Notes: generated by a model from the letters alone, not told the origin. A DNA stretch of 64,000 nt from Tenacibaculum skagerrakense (GCF_004345825.1 NZ_SLXM01000004.1:1-64000), one strand, 5' to 3'. Shown: positions 43,112-53,821, counted from the first letter of the stretch. Numbers and translations: made by a program.

Positions 43112-44437
43112 ATGAAAAAATACATTTTGGGTGTATTTGTCTTGTTTTTTACGAGTGGAATAAACGCTCAAGAGAAAAATGAGATGAGCTTGTCGTTAAG
43201 AGAAGCTGTTTTTTTTGCCATAAAAAACAATTACGATAACAGAACAGCTTTAAATGATATTGAGGCTGCTAAGAAAAAAAAGTGGGAAACTACTGCTGCA
43301 GGTTTACCACAAATTAACGGAAGTCTAAACTATCAGAATAATTTAAAACGACAATTTCCTGGAGTAGATTTTGATCAGGATGGAAATATTGATTTCAATG
43401 CTCAGCATAATATTACTGGGACAGTAACATTGAGTCAATTGTTATTTGATGGTTCTTATTTAGTAGGATTACAATCTGCAAAGACGTATTTGAAAATTTC
43501 TGAACAAGCGAAAGAAAAAACAGAACTAGCTACACGAGAGGCTGTGATTAATGCTTATGGAAATGTTCTAGTAGCTGAAGAGAGTGTTCGAATTTTAGAA
43601 AGGAATAAAAAAGTAAATGATCGATTACTGAAAGGGGCAAGATTAGGCTATCAAAATGGATTGGCAGAGCAAGAAGATGTTGAGCGTTTTGAAATTTCTG
43701 AAGGAAATATTATTAGTAATATTCGTAATGCAAAAAGAATGGTTGAGATAGCGTATGAATATTTAAATGTTGCTTTAGGAAATCCAGTTGATACAAAGCT
43801 TACCTTGACGGAAACGTTAGAAGATTTAGTATTAGTTAACTCAGATTTAGAATTGTTAACTCAAAGTTTTGATTTAGATAATCATATCGATTATAGAATT
43901 GCAGAAAACAACAGAGAAAGTAATCGTCTACTTCTAAAATTAGAGAAAAGTAAAGCATTGCCTAGCGTTAATGCATTTATCAATTACTCTCGATTAGCCA
44001 ATGCAGAAGATTTTACTTTTTTCGATTCATCTCAACAATGGATTTCTACTTCAGTTTTTGGGTTAGGGATAAATGTGCCAATATTCAGTAGTTTGGGTAG
44101 AACTGCAAAGACTAAACAAGCAGAAATTGCTTTAGAATCTTCAGACATTAGATTAGAAGAAACAAAACAAAAATTAAATCTTCAAATCAAACAAGCTAGA
44201 AGTCAATATCAATTAAGTATTGAAAACTATAGTACTGCTAAAAAGAACTTAGCCCTAGCAGAACGAATTGAGAAAAAACAAACCATAAAGTTTGACGAAG
44301 GGGTAACTACAAGTTTTGAACTATTAGAAACACGAAACCAATTATATACACAACAAAATAATTACTTACAGGCTATGCTAAATATTATATCTAGTAAAGC
44401 CAATTTAGATAACGCATTAAATGTACCAGTTAAATAA
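43112..44437 (+). CDS. TolC-family outer-membrane efflux protein
   Basis: A 441-residue exported protein: signal peptide MKKYILGVFVLFFTSGINAQ, then two TolC/OEP repeats with long coiled helices (for example KMKSKANL-like ends replaced here by YLQAMLNIISSKANLDNALN). It forms the outer-membrane channel of the tripartite pump encoded by the next two genes. An upstream ATG at 43097 overlaps the tetR stop; I prefer 43112, where the signal peptide begins. Confidence 0.93.
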   Translation: MKKYILGVFVLFFTSGINAQEKNEMSLSLREAVFFAIKNNYDNRTALNDIEAAKKKKWETTAAGLPQINGSLNYQNNLKRQFPGVDFDQDGNIDFNAQHNITGTVTLSQLLFDGSYLVGLQSAKTYLKISEQAKEKTELATREAVINAYGNVLVAEESVRILERNKKVNDRLLKGARLGYQNGLAEQEDVERFEISEGNIISNIRNAKRMVEIAYEYLNVALGNPVDTKLTLTETLEDLVLVNSDLELLTQSFDLDNHIDYRIAENNRESNRLLLKLEKSKALPSVNAFINYSRLANAEDFTFFDSSQQWISTSVFGLGINVPIFSSLGRTAKTKQAEIALESSDIRLEETKQKLNLQIKQARSQYQLSIENYSTAKKNLALAERIEKKQTIKFDEGVTTSFELLETRNQLYTQQNNYLQAMLNIISSKANLDNALNVPVK

Positions 44438-44444
44438 TCAACTA

Positions 44445-45614
44445 ATGAGAAAGATATTCATATTAACCGTAACTTCTGCTTTTTTATTTTCATGCGGAAG
44501 TAAAGAACAATCTGTTGATACTGTATTAGCTTCAAACGACCTTACTCAGATTAGAGCAAAAAAGGATGAGTTAAGTACACAATCACAAGATATTGCAGCT
44601 CAAATAAAACAATTAGACGCTGCTATTGCTAAACTAGACACTAACAAGAAAGTACCTTTAATTACAACGATAAAAGCAAATGCTAAAGAATTTGTTCACT
44701 ACTTAGAATTACAAGGAAGTGTTCAAACTAAAAAGAATGTATTAGTGTATCCAGAAGTCCCAGGGCAATTGGTAAATGTTTTTGTAAAAGAAGGACAAAA
44801 AGTAGTAAAAGGACAACCTTTAGCTCGAATAGATGACGGAGGGTTGTCAAACCAATTAGCACAATTAGAAGCTAATGAAGCATTGGCTAAAACTACTTTT
44901 GAACGTCAAAAACGTTTATGGGATCAAAGAATTGGGTCTGAAATTCAATATTTACAGGCTAAAACCAATTATGAAGCTCAAAAGAATGCTGTAACCAATT
45001 TGCGTAAAAACATAGCAAAATATACTATCAAAGCTCCATTCACAGGAATAGTAGATGATGTAATTAAAGAGCAAGGAACGGTAGTTGCTCCAGGGCCAGG
45101 AGCTGAAGTTTTTAGAATAGTAAATCTTGGAGATATGTACATTGAAACTGATGTTCCAGAAACGTATATCAGCTCTGTGGTAAGCGGAAAAGAAGTAGAA
45201 ATCGAGTTTCCAATTTTAGCAAAAGAAGTACACTCAAAGGTTCGTCAAGCAGGTAACTTTATCAATCCGGCAAACAGAACATTCAAAGTAGAAATCGGTG
45301 TTCCGAATGAAGACAGAGCAATCAAACCAAATTTAACAGCTAAATTAAGAATTAACGATTACACAAATCCAACGGCTATTTTAATTCCGCAAAGTATTAT
45401 CTCAGAAAATTCTAAAGGAGAGCAATATGTATATATTGTTGAGAATGATAATGACAAATCTGTTGCTAAACAAGTAATTATAGAAACCGGAAAAACACAA
45501 GGAGATGTTGTTGAAGTTCTTAAAGGTTTAGAAAACGGAATGGAGATTATTAATGAAGGAGCTAGAAGCGTTAAGGATAAACAAGTAGTTAAGATTTTAA
45601 AAGTAGCCAACTAA
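44445..45614 (+). CDS. RND efflux periplasmic adaptor (membrane-fusion lipoprotein)
   Basis: A 389-residue lipoprotein: signal ends FLFSCGSKEQS (lipobox Cys). A coiled segment (about 30-60) is followed by the lipoyl half VLVYPEVPGQLVNVFVKEGQKVVKGQPL, a helical hairpin, the second half YTIKAPFTGIVDDVIKEQGTVV, and beta-barrel and proximal domains. It couples the inner-membrane RND pump to the TolC-type channel. The start was placed at the signal peptide, 7 bp after the previous stop. Confidence 0.94.
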   Translation: MRKIFILTVTSAFLFSCGSKEQSVDTVLASNDLTQIRAKKDELSTQSQDIAAQIKQLDAAIAKLDTNKKVPLITTIKANAKEFVHYLELQGSVQTKKNVLVYPEVPGQLVNVFVKEGQKVVKGQPLARIDDGGLSNQLAQLEANEALAKTTFERQKRLWDQRIGSEIQYLQAKTNYEAQKNAVTNLRKNIAKYTIKAPFTGIVDDVIKEQGTVVAPGPGAEVFRIVNLGDMYIETDVPETYISSVVSGKEVEIEFPILAKEVHSKVRQAGNFINPANRTFKVEIGVPNEDRAIKPNLTAKLRINDYTNPTAILIPQSIISENSKGEQYVYIVENDNDKSVAKQVIIETGKTQGDVVEVLKGLENGMEIINEGARSVKDKQVVKILKVAN

Positions 45615-45632
45615 CAATCAAAAAATAATCTG

Positions 45633-48600
45633 ATGACAGACCAACAGAAAAAAGTAGATAAAGAGTTTGGTTTATCTTCTTGGGCAATTAACAATAAAAC
45701 TACTATTTACGTATTAATGGTAATCATATTGTTCTCTGGAATCTCAGCTTTTTTAAGCATGCCAAGAGAAAATTTCCCAGAAATAAAAGAAACTAAAATA
45801 TATGTGAATTCAATTTACCCAGGAAACACTGCGGAAGATATTGAAAAATTAATCACAGATCCATTAGAAGAAAAGTTAAATACCGTTAGTGGTGTCACTA
45901 AAATTACGTCTACATCTCAAGAGAATGTTTCAATGATTACTGTTGAATTTACTGAGAAAGTAACGGTAGAACAGGCAAAGCAATTAGTAAAAGATGAGAT
46001 TGACGAAGAGGTTTCGGGTGAAGACTGGCCAACCTTTAATGGTGCTAAAGTAGAGCCGAATGTATTTGAGCTAAACATTGCCGAAGAAACGCCGATTTTA
46101 AATATTAATATTTCGGGAGATTATACAGTTGAACAGTTAAAAGAATATGCTGAATATCTTCAAGATGATATTGAAGATTTAAAAGAGATTAAGAAAGCTG
46201 ATATTCGTGGAGCAGAGGAGAAGGAAGTTGAAGTAGCAGTTGATATCTACAAAATGATGGCTGCGCAAGTAAGTTTTAATGATGTAATGCAAGCTATCGG
46301 AAATGGGAATGCTACTGTTTCAGCTGGTAATATTATTTCAAGTGGACAAAGAAGAACAATTCGAGTTTTAGGAGAAATTGAAAAACCTTCTGAATTGGAG
46401 AGCTTTGTTGTGAAGTCTGAAAGAGGAAATGCTATCTATTTAAAAGATATAGCAAGTGTAAGCTTTAAAGACAAAGATAAAACTACTTACGCTCGTGAAA
46501 ACGGTGAATCGGTAGTAATGCTTGATGTAAAAAAGCGTTCTGGAGAAAATATGGTTGAAGCTACTGATAAGATTAGAGAAATTGTTAAAGAAGCTCAAGA
46601 GTCAAAAGCGTTACCAAGCAATTTAAAAATTACATTAGCCAATGATCAATCTTCAAAAACCGTTGGTCAAGTAGATGACTTAGTAAACAATATCATCTTT
46701 GGAGTTATTTTAGTTGTTACTGTATTAATGTTCTTCTTAGGATTAAAAAATGCCTTATTCGTAGGATTTGCAATTCCAATGTCAATGTTTATGTCGCTAA
46801 TGATATTAAACATGATGGGATATACAATGAATACCATGATTCTATTTGGATTAATTATGGGATTAGGTATGCTAGTAGATAACGGAATCGTAGTTGTTGA
46901 AAATGTTTATCGTTTGATGGATGAAGAAGGAATGTCAAGATTAGAAGCTGCAAAAAAAGGTATTGGAGAAATTGCATTACCAATTATTATTTCTACTGCA
47001 ACTACAGTGGCAGCGTTCGTTCCATTAGGTATGTGGCCTGGTGTAATGGGGCAGTTCATGATTTATTTTCCAATTACTTTGTCAGTAGTTTTAGGGTCTT
47101 CATTATTTGTAGCAATTTTCTTTAACTCTGTTTTAGTATCTCAATTTATGAGTACTGAAGATAAAAGCATGCCACTACAAAAGATTATTAGATTGACAGT
47201 AGTCTTAGGAGTTTTAGGATTGTTAGTTGTGTTATTTGGAGGCTCGTTTAGACCATTAGGTACTTTATTATTATTTGCAGCGGCTAACTTCTGGATTTAT
47301 AGATTCGTTATGCGTCCAGCTGCCAATAAATTTCAGAGAGTGGTATTACCCAGATGGGAGCGTTTTTATGAAAAGATGATAAGTGCATCATTAATTGGAT
47401 GGAGACCTTATATAATTACGGGAGGTACTGTTATAACACTGTTTATTGTGTTTAATATTTTTGGTACTTTAATGAAGTCTGGTTCAGTAAAAACGGAGTT
47501 CTTTCCAGACAACACTCCAAACCAAGTGGTAGTTTATGTTGAATACCCTCAAGGTACAGATATTGAGAAAACTAATGCGATCATGAAAGATATGGAGGAG
47601 CGAGTTAATAAAATTATTAATTCTCCGAAATATTTAGATGGCGATTACAACTTCTTAGTAGAAAGTTCTATTACTCAAGTAGGAGCTGGTTCAGGAAATC
47701 CTCAAACAGATGGAGGTTCAACAGCTGAAATGCCACATAGAGGAAAAATAGTTGCTTCCATGAGAGAGTATAAATATCGTAAGGGAGCAGATAGTAAAAT
47801 GCTAAAAAAAGCCATCACAGAAGATTTAAAAGGAGTGTATCCTGGATTGTCAATTTCTGTTGAAAAAGATCCTGTAGGTCCACCAGCTGGATATCCAATT
47901 AATATTGAATTAGAAGGAAAGGATTATGCGGAAATGATTGATGCTGCAGAGAAAATGCGTGATTTTATCAATACAAAATCGATTCCTGGAATTGCAGAAT
48001 TAAAAATAGATGTTAATAAGGCGAAGCCAACCATGTTGGTAAACGTAGATAGAAAAAAAGCTGGAGAGTTAGGAGTTTCTGCCTCTCAAGTTGGACAACA
48101 ATTACGTAATTCAATTTTTGGAGCTAAAGCAGGAATTTATAAAGAAGATGGAGATGACTATGATATTTATGTTCGCTTTAATAAAGAGAATAGATATAAT
48201 ACAAGCGTTATTTTCAATCAGACGATTACATTTAGAGATATGGCTAGTGGTCAGGTTAAATCTATTCCAGTTTCCGCAGTAGCTAATCAAAAAAACACAT
48301 CTGGATTTAGTGCTATTAAACATAAAGGAGGAGAAAGAGTTGTAACAGTTTATTCGGCATTAGCTCCAGGTTTTACTGATGCAGAGGCAATAGTAAAAAA
48401 GATAAAAGAAGAGATGAAACTGTATAATGACATGCCAGAAACAATTGATGTTGATTACACAGGTCAAATTGAAGAACAAAAGAAGCAACAAAATTTTCTT
48501 GGAGGAGCTTTTATGTCTGGTTTAGGGTTGATTTTTTTAATTTTGATTTATCAGTTTAATTCATTGTCCAAACCAACAATTATCATGCTAGCAATCTTTT

Positions 48601-49151
48601 TAAGCTTAATTGGTGTTTTTTCCGGAATAATGTTAACAGGAGCTCCTTTTGTTATTATGATGACGATGATGGGAATTATTTCGCTAGCCGGAATTGTGGT
48701 AAATAATGGGGTAGTACTCTTAGATTATACACAATTACTTATAGATAGAAAAAAAGTTGACTTAGGTTTAGAAGAGGATGAATATGTTTCTATTAGTGAT
48801 TTAAAAGAGAGTATTATTAAAGGAGGAAAAGCACGTTTACGTCCAGTATTGTTAACAGCAATTACTACCATTTTAGGTTTAATTCCGTTAGCAACGGGTC
48901 TAAATATTAACTTTTATACCTTAGTATCAGAATTGAATCCGCACATTTATGTAGGAGGAGATAATGTTATTTTCTGGGGGCCATTAGCGTGGACAGTAAT
49001 TTACGGATTAATAGTAGCAACCTTCTTAACACTTATAGTAGTACCTATCTTATTCTATTTAATTACTAAATTAAAAATGTGGATAAGAAACCAAAGTACT
49101 TCGGAAATTCCTGAAGATACTTTAGATGAAATTACAGGTGTAACCAGTTAA
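45633..49151 (+). CDS. RND family efflux pump, inner-membrane permease
   Basis: A 1172-residue AcrB/HAE1-like proton-driven pump: first transmembrane helix (TIYVLMVIILFSGISAF), two large periplasmic loops, and two groups of helices. The proton-relay region GLIMGLGMLVDNGIVVVENVYRLMDEEG is present in the first half, and a matching GIISLAGIVVNNGVVLLDYTQLL in the second. Extra residues at about 510-570 add two hydrophobic segments compared with typical ~1040-residue pumps. Last gene of the TetR-controlled operon. Substrate unknown (drugs, bile-like compounds or lipids are typical). Confidence 0.95.
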   Translation: MTDQQKKVDKEFGLSSWAINNKTTIYVLMVIILFSGISAFLSMPRENFPEIKETKIYVNSIYPGNTAEDIEKLITDPLEEKLNTVSGVTKITSTSQENVSMITVEFTEKVTVEQAKQLVKDEIDEEVSGEDWPTFNGAKVEPNVFELNIAEETPILNINISGDYTVEQLKEYAEYLQDDIEDLKEIKKADIRGAEEKEVEVAVDIYKMMAAQVSFNDVMQAIGNGNATVSAGNIISSGQRRTIRVLGEIEKPSELESFVVKSERGNAIYLKDIASVSFKDKDKTTYARENGESVVMLDVKKRSGENMVEATDKIREIVKEAQESKALPSNLKITLANDQSSKTVGQVDDLVNNIIFGVILVVTVLMFFLGLKNALFVGFAIPMSMFMSLMILNMMGYTMNTMILFGLIMGLGMLVDNGIVVVENVYRLMDEEGMSRLEAAKKGIGEIALPIIISTATTVAAFVPLGMWPGVMGQFMIYFPITLSVVLGSSLFVAIFFNSVLVSQFMSTEDKSMPLQKIIRLTVVLGVLGLLVVLFGGSFRPLGTLLLFAAANFWIYRFVMRPAANKFQRVVLPRWERFYEKMISASLIGWRPYIITGGTVITLFIVFNIFGTLMKSGSVKTEFFPDNTPNQVVVYVEYPQGTDIEKTNAIMKDMEERVNKIINSPKYLDGDYNFLVESSITQVGAGSGNPQTDGGSTAEMPHRGKIVASMREYKYRKGADSKMLKKAITEDLKGVYPGLSISVEKDPVGPPAGYPINIELEGKDYAEMIDAAEKMRDFINTKSIPGIAELKIDVNKAKPTMLVNVDRKKAGELGVSASQVGQQLRNSIFGAKAGIYKEDGDDYDIYVRFNKENRYNTSVIFNQTITFRDMASGQVKSIPVSAVANQKNTSGFSAIKHKGGERVVTVYSALAPGFTDAEAIVKKIKEEMKLYNDMPETIDVDYTGQIEEQKKQQNFLGGAFMSGLGLIFLILIYQFNSLSKPTIIMLAIFLSLIGVFSGIMLTGAPFVIMMTMMGIISLAGIVVNNGVVLLDYTQLLIDRKKVDLGLEEDEYVSISDLKESIIKGGKARLRPVLLTAITTILGLIPLATGLNINFYTLVSELNPHIYVGGDNVIFWGPLAWTVIYGLIVATFLTLIVVPILFYLITKLKMWIRNQSTSEIPEDTLDEITGVTS

Positions 49152-49170
49152 TTTATATAATTTGTTAATA

Positions 49171-49215
49171 GAAAAGAGTTAGGAGTTGTTTACTTCTAAC
49201 TCTTTTCGTTTTTTT
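49171..49215 (+). terminator. Terminator after the RND operon
   Basis: Stem GAAAAGAGTTAG ... CTAACTCTTTTC followed by GTTTTTTT. The recX ATG comes only 5 bp after the T run, so recX must depend on read-through or on a start site inside this hairpin. Confidence 0.88.
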
Positions 49216-49220
49216 GGGAT

Positions 49221-49694
49221 ATGAATAAAAAAGAAGTTTATACTATTGAAGAAGTAAAACGAAAATTGGAACGTTATTGTGTGTACCAAGATCGTTGTCA
49301 TAAAGAAGTAGAAGATAAACTAAGGGAATACAAGCTAATTCCGCAAGCTAAAGAAGCTATTTTATTGCATCTTTTTGAGCACAATTTCATAAATGAAGAA
49401 CGATTTTCTAAAAGTTTTGCAAGAGGTAAGTATCGCATAAAAAAATGGGGAAGATTACGAATAGTAAGAGAGCTTAAGTATCGACAAATTTCAGAGTATA
49501 ATATTAAAACTGCATTAAAAGAAATAGATGAAGAGGTGTATACAAGTAACTTGTATAGCTTAACTGAAAAGAAAAATGAATTAATTAAAACTACAAATAT
49601 TTACGAAAGAAAGAAAAAACTCTATGCATATTTAACTTATCGAGGTTATGAACCTAATTTGATTTATGAAGCAATAGAGTCTTATATAAATTAA
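49221..49694 (+). CDS. recX: RecX family regulator of RecA
   Basis: A 157-residue, basic, all-helical protein with the RecX triple-helix repeats: RYCVYQDRCHKEVEDKLREY, HLFEHNFINEERFSKSFARGKYRIKKWG and YRQISEYNIKTALKEI. RecX binds RecA filaments and limits recombination. Length is normal. It follows the RND terminator with practically no leader; a terminator follows at 49693. Confidence 0.92.
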   Translation: MNKKEVYTIEEVKRKLERYCVYQDRCHKEVEDKLREYKLIPQAKEAILLHLFEHNFINEERFSKSFARGKYRIKKWGRLRIVRELKYRQISEYNIKTALKEIDEEVYTSNLYSLTEKKNELIKTTNIYERKKKLYAYLTYRGYEPNLIYEAIESYIN

Positions 49695-49722
49695 AAGCTC
49701 GTACTAAGTACGAGCTTTTTAA
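49693..49722. terminator. Bidirectional terminator between recX and the T9SS cargo gene
   Basis: AAAAGCTCGTACT AAGTACGAGCTTTT forms a near-perfect stem with A/T runs on both sides, suited to both convergent genes. Confidence 0.88.
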
Positions 49723-49739
49723 TTTGCAGAGATATTAAA

Positions 49740-52700
49740 CTATTTTAAGATAAGTTTTTTAGTAGCAGTTTTACCATTAGATACCATATTCATAATATAG
49801 ATTCCTCTAGAATGACCACTCATATCAATTTCAAAACTAGTTTCAGTAGTGTTCTTTTTTGAGAATACTTGTTTTCCAGTGATATCAAAAACTTTTACTG
49901 TTAATTCATCAGAAGTATTTCTATTAATATTAAAGATACTTTGAGAAGGGTTAGGATATACAGAAATTCCACTTAAGAATATCTCATCTTCGGTTGATAA
50001 GACACCTGATATAACCAAATTATCAACAACAGCGCCTTCCTCTACTACTCCAGCGTCAGAAACAAACTTAAATCTAAAAATTACGTTTGTTTCACTAGCT
50101 ATAGCTGATAAATCATGACTATATTCTTTGGTTGTGGCATTTGTTAAGCCATCTCCTAAATTAACATCCTCACCTTCACCAGTCCATTGTTTACCTGGTA
50201 ACCCATTTAAAGTTGAATCGCTATTATACCAGTTAGGATCAGAAGAAGAACCTAATATTTCCCAGTCTTTTCCTGAGTTAACAGTATATTCAACAACTAA
50301 ATAGTCCCAATCTTGTTCAATATCAAATCCCATATCAAATTTTAATGTAGGGTTAGTTATTTGAGAGAGATCATAACAATTAGTGTATAAATATCCTATA
50401 GTGTTTATAGGGTAATCTTCTGATGCTGTAGCATAAGCCTTAACTCCAGATGGTATATTTATCAACCCTTTTCTTCTATTTATTATCTTCCACATTTCAG
50501 TTCCACTTGAAGTTTCAAGTAATAATTCATCAGAAATATTTTCAAAACTATTAACATCAGTAGGAGTATTATTGCTTTCATTTATTGAAAACTCAACTTC
50601 AATTTCATTATTAGTATTATAAGTGTCATCGGTTAGCACAACTTCAGTACTTAAGGTATGGCCTCCAAGAGTAGTAGTAATAGAAGGTAAGTTTATAATC
50701 ATTTCTGTTTCAGAAGGTATGTTTCCAGTCCAGTTATAAACTTGGTTTGCTCCTCCATCTAAATTGTAATTAAATGTTAAATTACTTATAGCTTGTACAC
50801 CTTGATTTTTAACTTTTATCTGGGCTATAAAATCAGTTCCACATGATAACCCGTTTTTAGCATTTTCTATTGCTAGTAAACGCACTTCATTTTGAGGCAA
50901 TTCTGCTGGGATATCTGTATAAAAAACTCCTCGACCATATGTGGCAGCATAAAGCCTTGAGTCTTCCTCATTGATTTCCAAATCTCTAATCTGAGTATTA
51001 GGTAAGTTGGTGTCGAAGGTTTGCCATTCAGTTAAATCATCATTAATAAAATAGACTCCCAATGTAGTTCCAATGTACAAAGTGTTTTTACCACTTCGTT
51101 CATGATGCTGTAATACTGTTAAACTTTCAGAAGGAATATTAGTTCCTATAGATGTAATTGTAGGGAATGATTGCGTAATATTTGTGATTTTATATACATT
51201 ATTAGAAGTAGCAACCCAAAGACTTTCTAGGTCATTAGGATCGGTATCAAGTCCAACTATGGTTCCTTGTGAAAAGTTTACTTTAATAAAAGTTTGTGCT
51301 CTGTCGGCACTTCTATAAAGTGCGTTACCACGAGCAGCATACATGATATCACTATTCTTAGAATTTATTACTAACCTATTTAAATCACCGCCAAATAAAT
51401 GGTTAGAAATTTTAGTCCAACTACTGTTTCCATCAAGTCGATATATTTGACTATATCCTGCGTAAAGTTCCCCTTCCTCATTGATTGCCATTGGAGTAAT
51501 CCAGTTTCCTCCTGAATCATTTGGACCTGTTTCTGCAGTTGGTGCAGCAACTCTAGTAGTTCTAGTTCTTCCTTGATCATTGGTAATACTCAGACCTCCT
51601 CCATATTGAGAAAAACCGTAAAAAGTATTTGAGTTGATAGGGTTAACAATTCCTTCCATTCCATCCCCATCTTGATAATGTCTCCATTTTTCACTGTCAA
51701 ATCCAAAACCACCATTGTCTTGAAGTCCTCCAGCTATTACATTTAGGTTTTTTTGAGAAATCGAGATTCTGTAAAATTGACTAATGGCTATATTTTTAGT
51801 TAAATCTGTAAAAATCCCACCCTCATTAGTAGATACATATACACCACCATCAGTACCTGCAAAAAACTTACCGTCTAAAAAACGTAAAAAGTGGATATCA
51901 GCGTGAGTGTAAGATTGACCATTTACTTGTCTCCAATCATTAATTTTGGTGAAATTATCACCTCCATTAGTTGATTTCCAAATATCTAAAACTCCAACAT
52001 ACACAATATCGGCATTTTGATCAGATACTGTTAAAGCTAAATCAAACCAAGCCTGAGTGCTGCCAAAAATATCGTCTGTCTCTGATGTTTTAGTAAAAGA
52101 ACTTCCACTATCAGTTGATTTATAAATACCATTAAAGGCATAACCACTTCCAGCACTTACAACATATACATAATTTGGATTGGCTATTGTAACATCCATA
52201 GTTAATCTTCTAGAACCGCTTAAGCCAGGTAAAAAAATAGAGTTAAAGTTTTCTCCACCATCTGTAGACTTATAAAATGTGTTTGATGAAACTGCATACC
52301 ACGTATTTGGATCTCCTGGTTTCATTTTTAAGTCTATAATGTCTCCAGAAAGTTTAGTTACCCATGTTACACCTCCGTCTGTAGTTTTTTGAACTCCAGT
52401 ACTAGTTGCTACTAAAACAGTATTGGTGTTGTTTGGATTAATGTAAATCTCATTCATACTATCAGGATTACCTGGTATTGTTCCTGTATTGTTCCAGGTT
52501 GTACCTCCATCTGTACTTTTCCATACTCCAACAGAATACGAATCTCCAGCATCGTCATCTCCAGTAGCAATATAGATGATATTTGAATTATTAGGATCTA
52601 TTGCTATTCCAGAAACTCCAATTTGAGGTAAATAATCAGTTAGAGGATTCCAGTTTAAACCTGCATCTCTAGATTTCCATATTCCTCCAGCAGGTGAACC

Positions 52701-53153
52701 AACATAATAAGTATTAGAATTATTAGGATCTACTGCAACTGCATTAACTCTACCTTGACCGTTTCTTTTTGTTGAGCTAAAAATTGTAGAGCTGTCATAA
52801 GGGCCTAATGGCTTCCAGTCACTAACGTCTGTAAGATTATTTACAGATTTTTGATTTAAAGCATTTTTTTGATGCCATGCTTCCCATAGTTTTTCTTTAG
52901 AAGCAAAAGTGCCATCATCATTTAAATAATGAGACCAGTTGTATTCCCATCTTTTAAACGGTTTTAAACCGCTTCCTTTTTTAAATTTGTCTATAGAATT
53001 AAAATAGTTTTCTGCATAATCAGCCATTTCTTTTAATGTAGGTTTTGTACCTCTTCTTTGAACATTGCTGTTATCCCATGGAGCATTTTTCTTGAATTGT
53101 CCATGAGAATAAGTGAAAACAAATAATAATAGGATTATGTATACGTGTTTCAT
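49740..53153 (-). CDS. Large secreted BNR/VPS10-like repeat protein with T9SS type A sorting domain
   Basis: A 1137-residue exported protein with signal peptide MKHVYIILLLFVFTYSHG. Most of it is a beta-propeller of BNR/sortilin-like repeats marked by Asp-box motifs (WKSRDAGLNW, WKSTDGGTTWN, YKSTDGGENF, YRSADRAQTF), about 110-740. Later beta domains include a possible adhesive/CARDB-like domain and an immune-inhibitor-like domain (DWDYLVVEYTVNSGKDWEIL). The tail (ISVYPNPSQSIFNINRN ... GIYIMNMVSNGKTATKKLILK) is a T9SS type A signal. The protein is likely a cell-surface or secreted binding protein; no catalytic residues are recognised. Confidence 0.92.
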   Translation of the reverse strand: MKHVYIILLLFVFTYSHGQFKKNAPWDNSNVQRRGTKPTLKEMADYAENYFNSIDKFKKGSGLKPFKRWEYNWSHYLNDDGTFASKEKLWEAWHQKNALNQKSVNNLTDVSDWKPLGPYDSSTIFSSTKRNGQGRVNAVAVDPNNSNTYYVGSPAGGIWKSRDAGLNWNPLTDYLPQIGVSGIAIDPNNSNIIYIATGDDDAGDSYSVGVWKSTDGGTTWNNTGTIPGNPDSMNEIYINPNNTNTVLVATSTGVQKTTDGGVTWVTKLSGDIIDLKMKPGDPNTWYAVSSNTFYKSTDGGENFNSIFLPGLSGSRRLTMDVTIANPNYVYVVSAGSGYAFNGIYKSTDSGSSFTKTSETDDIFGSTQAWFDLALTVSDQNADIVYVGVLDIWKSTNGGDNFTKINDWRQVNGQSYTHADIHFLRFLDGKFFAGTDGGVYVSTNEGGIFTDLTKNIAISQFYRISISQKNLNVIAGGLQDNGGFGFDSEKWRHYQDGDGMEGIVNPINSNTFYGFSQYGGGLSITNDQGRTRTTRVAAPTAETGPNDSGGNWITPMAINEEGELYAGYSQIYRLDGNSSWTKISNHLFGGDLNRLVINSKNSDIMYAARGNALYRSADRAQTFIKVNFSQGTIVGLDTDPNDLESLWVATSNNVYKITNITQSFPTITSIGTNIPSESLTVLQHHERSGKNTLYIGTTLGVYFINDDLTEWQTFDTNLPNTQIRDLEINEEDSRLYAATYGRGVFYTDIPAELPQNEVRLLAIENAKNGLSCGTDFIAQIKVKNQGVQAISNLTFNYNLDGGANQVYNWTGNIPSETEMIINLPSITTTLGGHTLSTEVVLTDDTYNTNNEIEVEFSINESNNTPTDVNSFENISDELLLETSSGTEMWKIINRRKGLINIPSGVKAYATASEDYPINTIGYLYTNCYDLSQITNPTLKFDMGFDIEQDWDYLVVEYTVNSGKDWEILGSSSDPNWYNSDSTLNGLPGKQWTGEGEDVNLGDGLTNATTKEYSHDLSAIASETNVIFRFKFVSDAGVVEEGAVVDNLVISGVLSTEDEIFLSGISVYPNPSQSIFNINRNTSDELTVKVFDITGKQVFSKKNTTETSFEIDMSGHSRGIYIMNMVSNGKTATKKLILK

Positions 53154-53170
53154 ACGCTGTTAAATTTTGT

Positions 53171-53202
53171 CAAAAATAATGAAATTTCGGAAAGTAAAAC
53201 AA
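53171..53202 (-). promoter_or_regulatory. Promoter of the BNR-repeat T9SS cargo gene
   Basis: On the minus strand TTG (53202-53200), 21-bp spacer, TATTTTTG (53178-53171). It ends 18 bp before the gene's ATG. Confidence 0.6.
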
Positions 53203-53293
53203 TCTAAAGTAGTTATACCCTAATTTTATAGTGTTAAAATTTAGAATAAAATTAAGATTTTAACATATTTAAGAAAAATAAATTAAATTTAAA

Positions 53294-53821
53294 CTAAAGG
53301 TTTTTGTCAAAAATAGCATCTAAATCAATCTCCTCATCAAACTTCTTCTTACTGTAGATGGTATTTACTTTTTGAGTATAACTATTAAACACAAGCAAAA
53401 TTTTATCAACTTGCGCATTTACTTGTTCAGGTTGAATGGCAGGTATCAAGGTCATGTCTTTCAGTCTTAGCGACTCATTATTTAGCACATTATAGCGAGC
53501 ATAAAGAGAGTTTGTTTTCAAATCATCTATTTTTAAACTGTCCTTGAGTGCTTTAATGTAATCATTCAATTCAACAGCCATATTTAGCGCTTCATTAGGA
53601 CTAGTATTGTTAAACTGTTGAAGATATGTATGTAAGTTTTCGTATTCTTTCCAGTCTTTTACGTTGCTTTTAGATAGGTTAGAAAGGGAATCAATACTTC
53701 TACGTTTTACAGGAACTTGCATTTCTGTTTTTTTAGGAACAGAATCTGTATTTTGAATTGTTTTTTTACAACTCAAAAGAAAAATACTAAGAACAAAAAA
53801 GATAAAAATTTGTCGAATCAT
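53294..53821 (-). CDS. Hypothetical lipoprotein
   Basis: A 175-residue protein with lipoprotein signal MIRQIFIFFVLSIFLLSCKK (Cys18). The rest is helical and charged, with likely coiled segments (SIDSLSNLSKSNVKDWKEYENLH, QVDKILLVFNSYTQKVNTIYSKKKF). A TATTTTTG promoter-like site at 53840-53847 lies upstream of this start, which supports 53821 over a longer frame from 53842. No family recognised; possibly an envelope-associated helper. Confidence 0.75.
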   Translation of the reverse strand: MIRQIFIFFVLSIFLLSCKKTIQNTDSVPKKTEMQVPVKRRSIDSLSNLSKSNVKDWKEYENLHTYLQQFNNTSPNEALNMAVELNDYIKALKDSLKIDDLKTNSLYARYNVLNNESLRLKDMTLIPAIQPEQVNAQVDKILLVFNSYTQKVNTIYSKKKFDEEIDLDAIFDKNL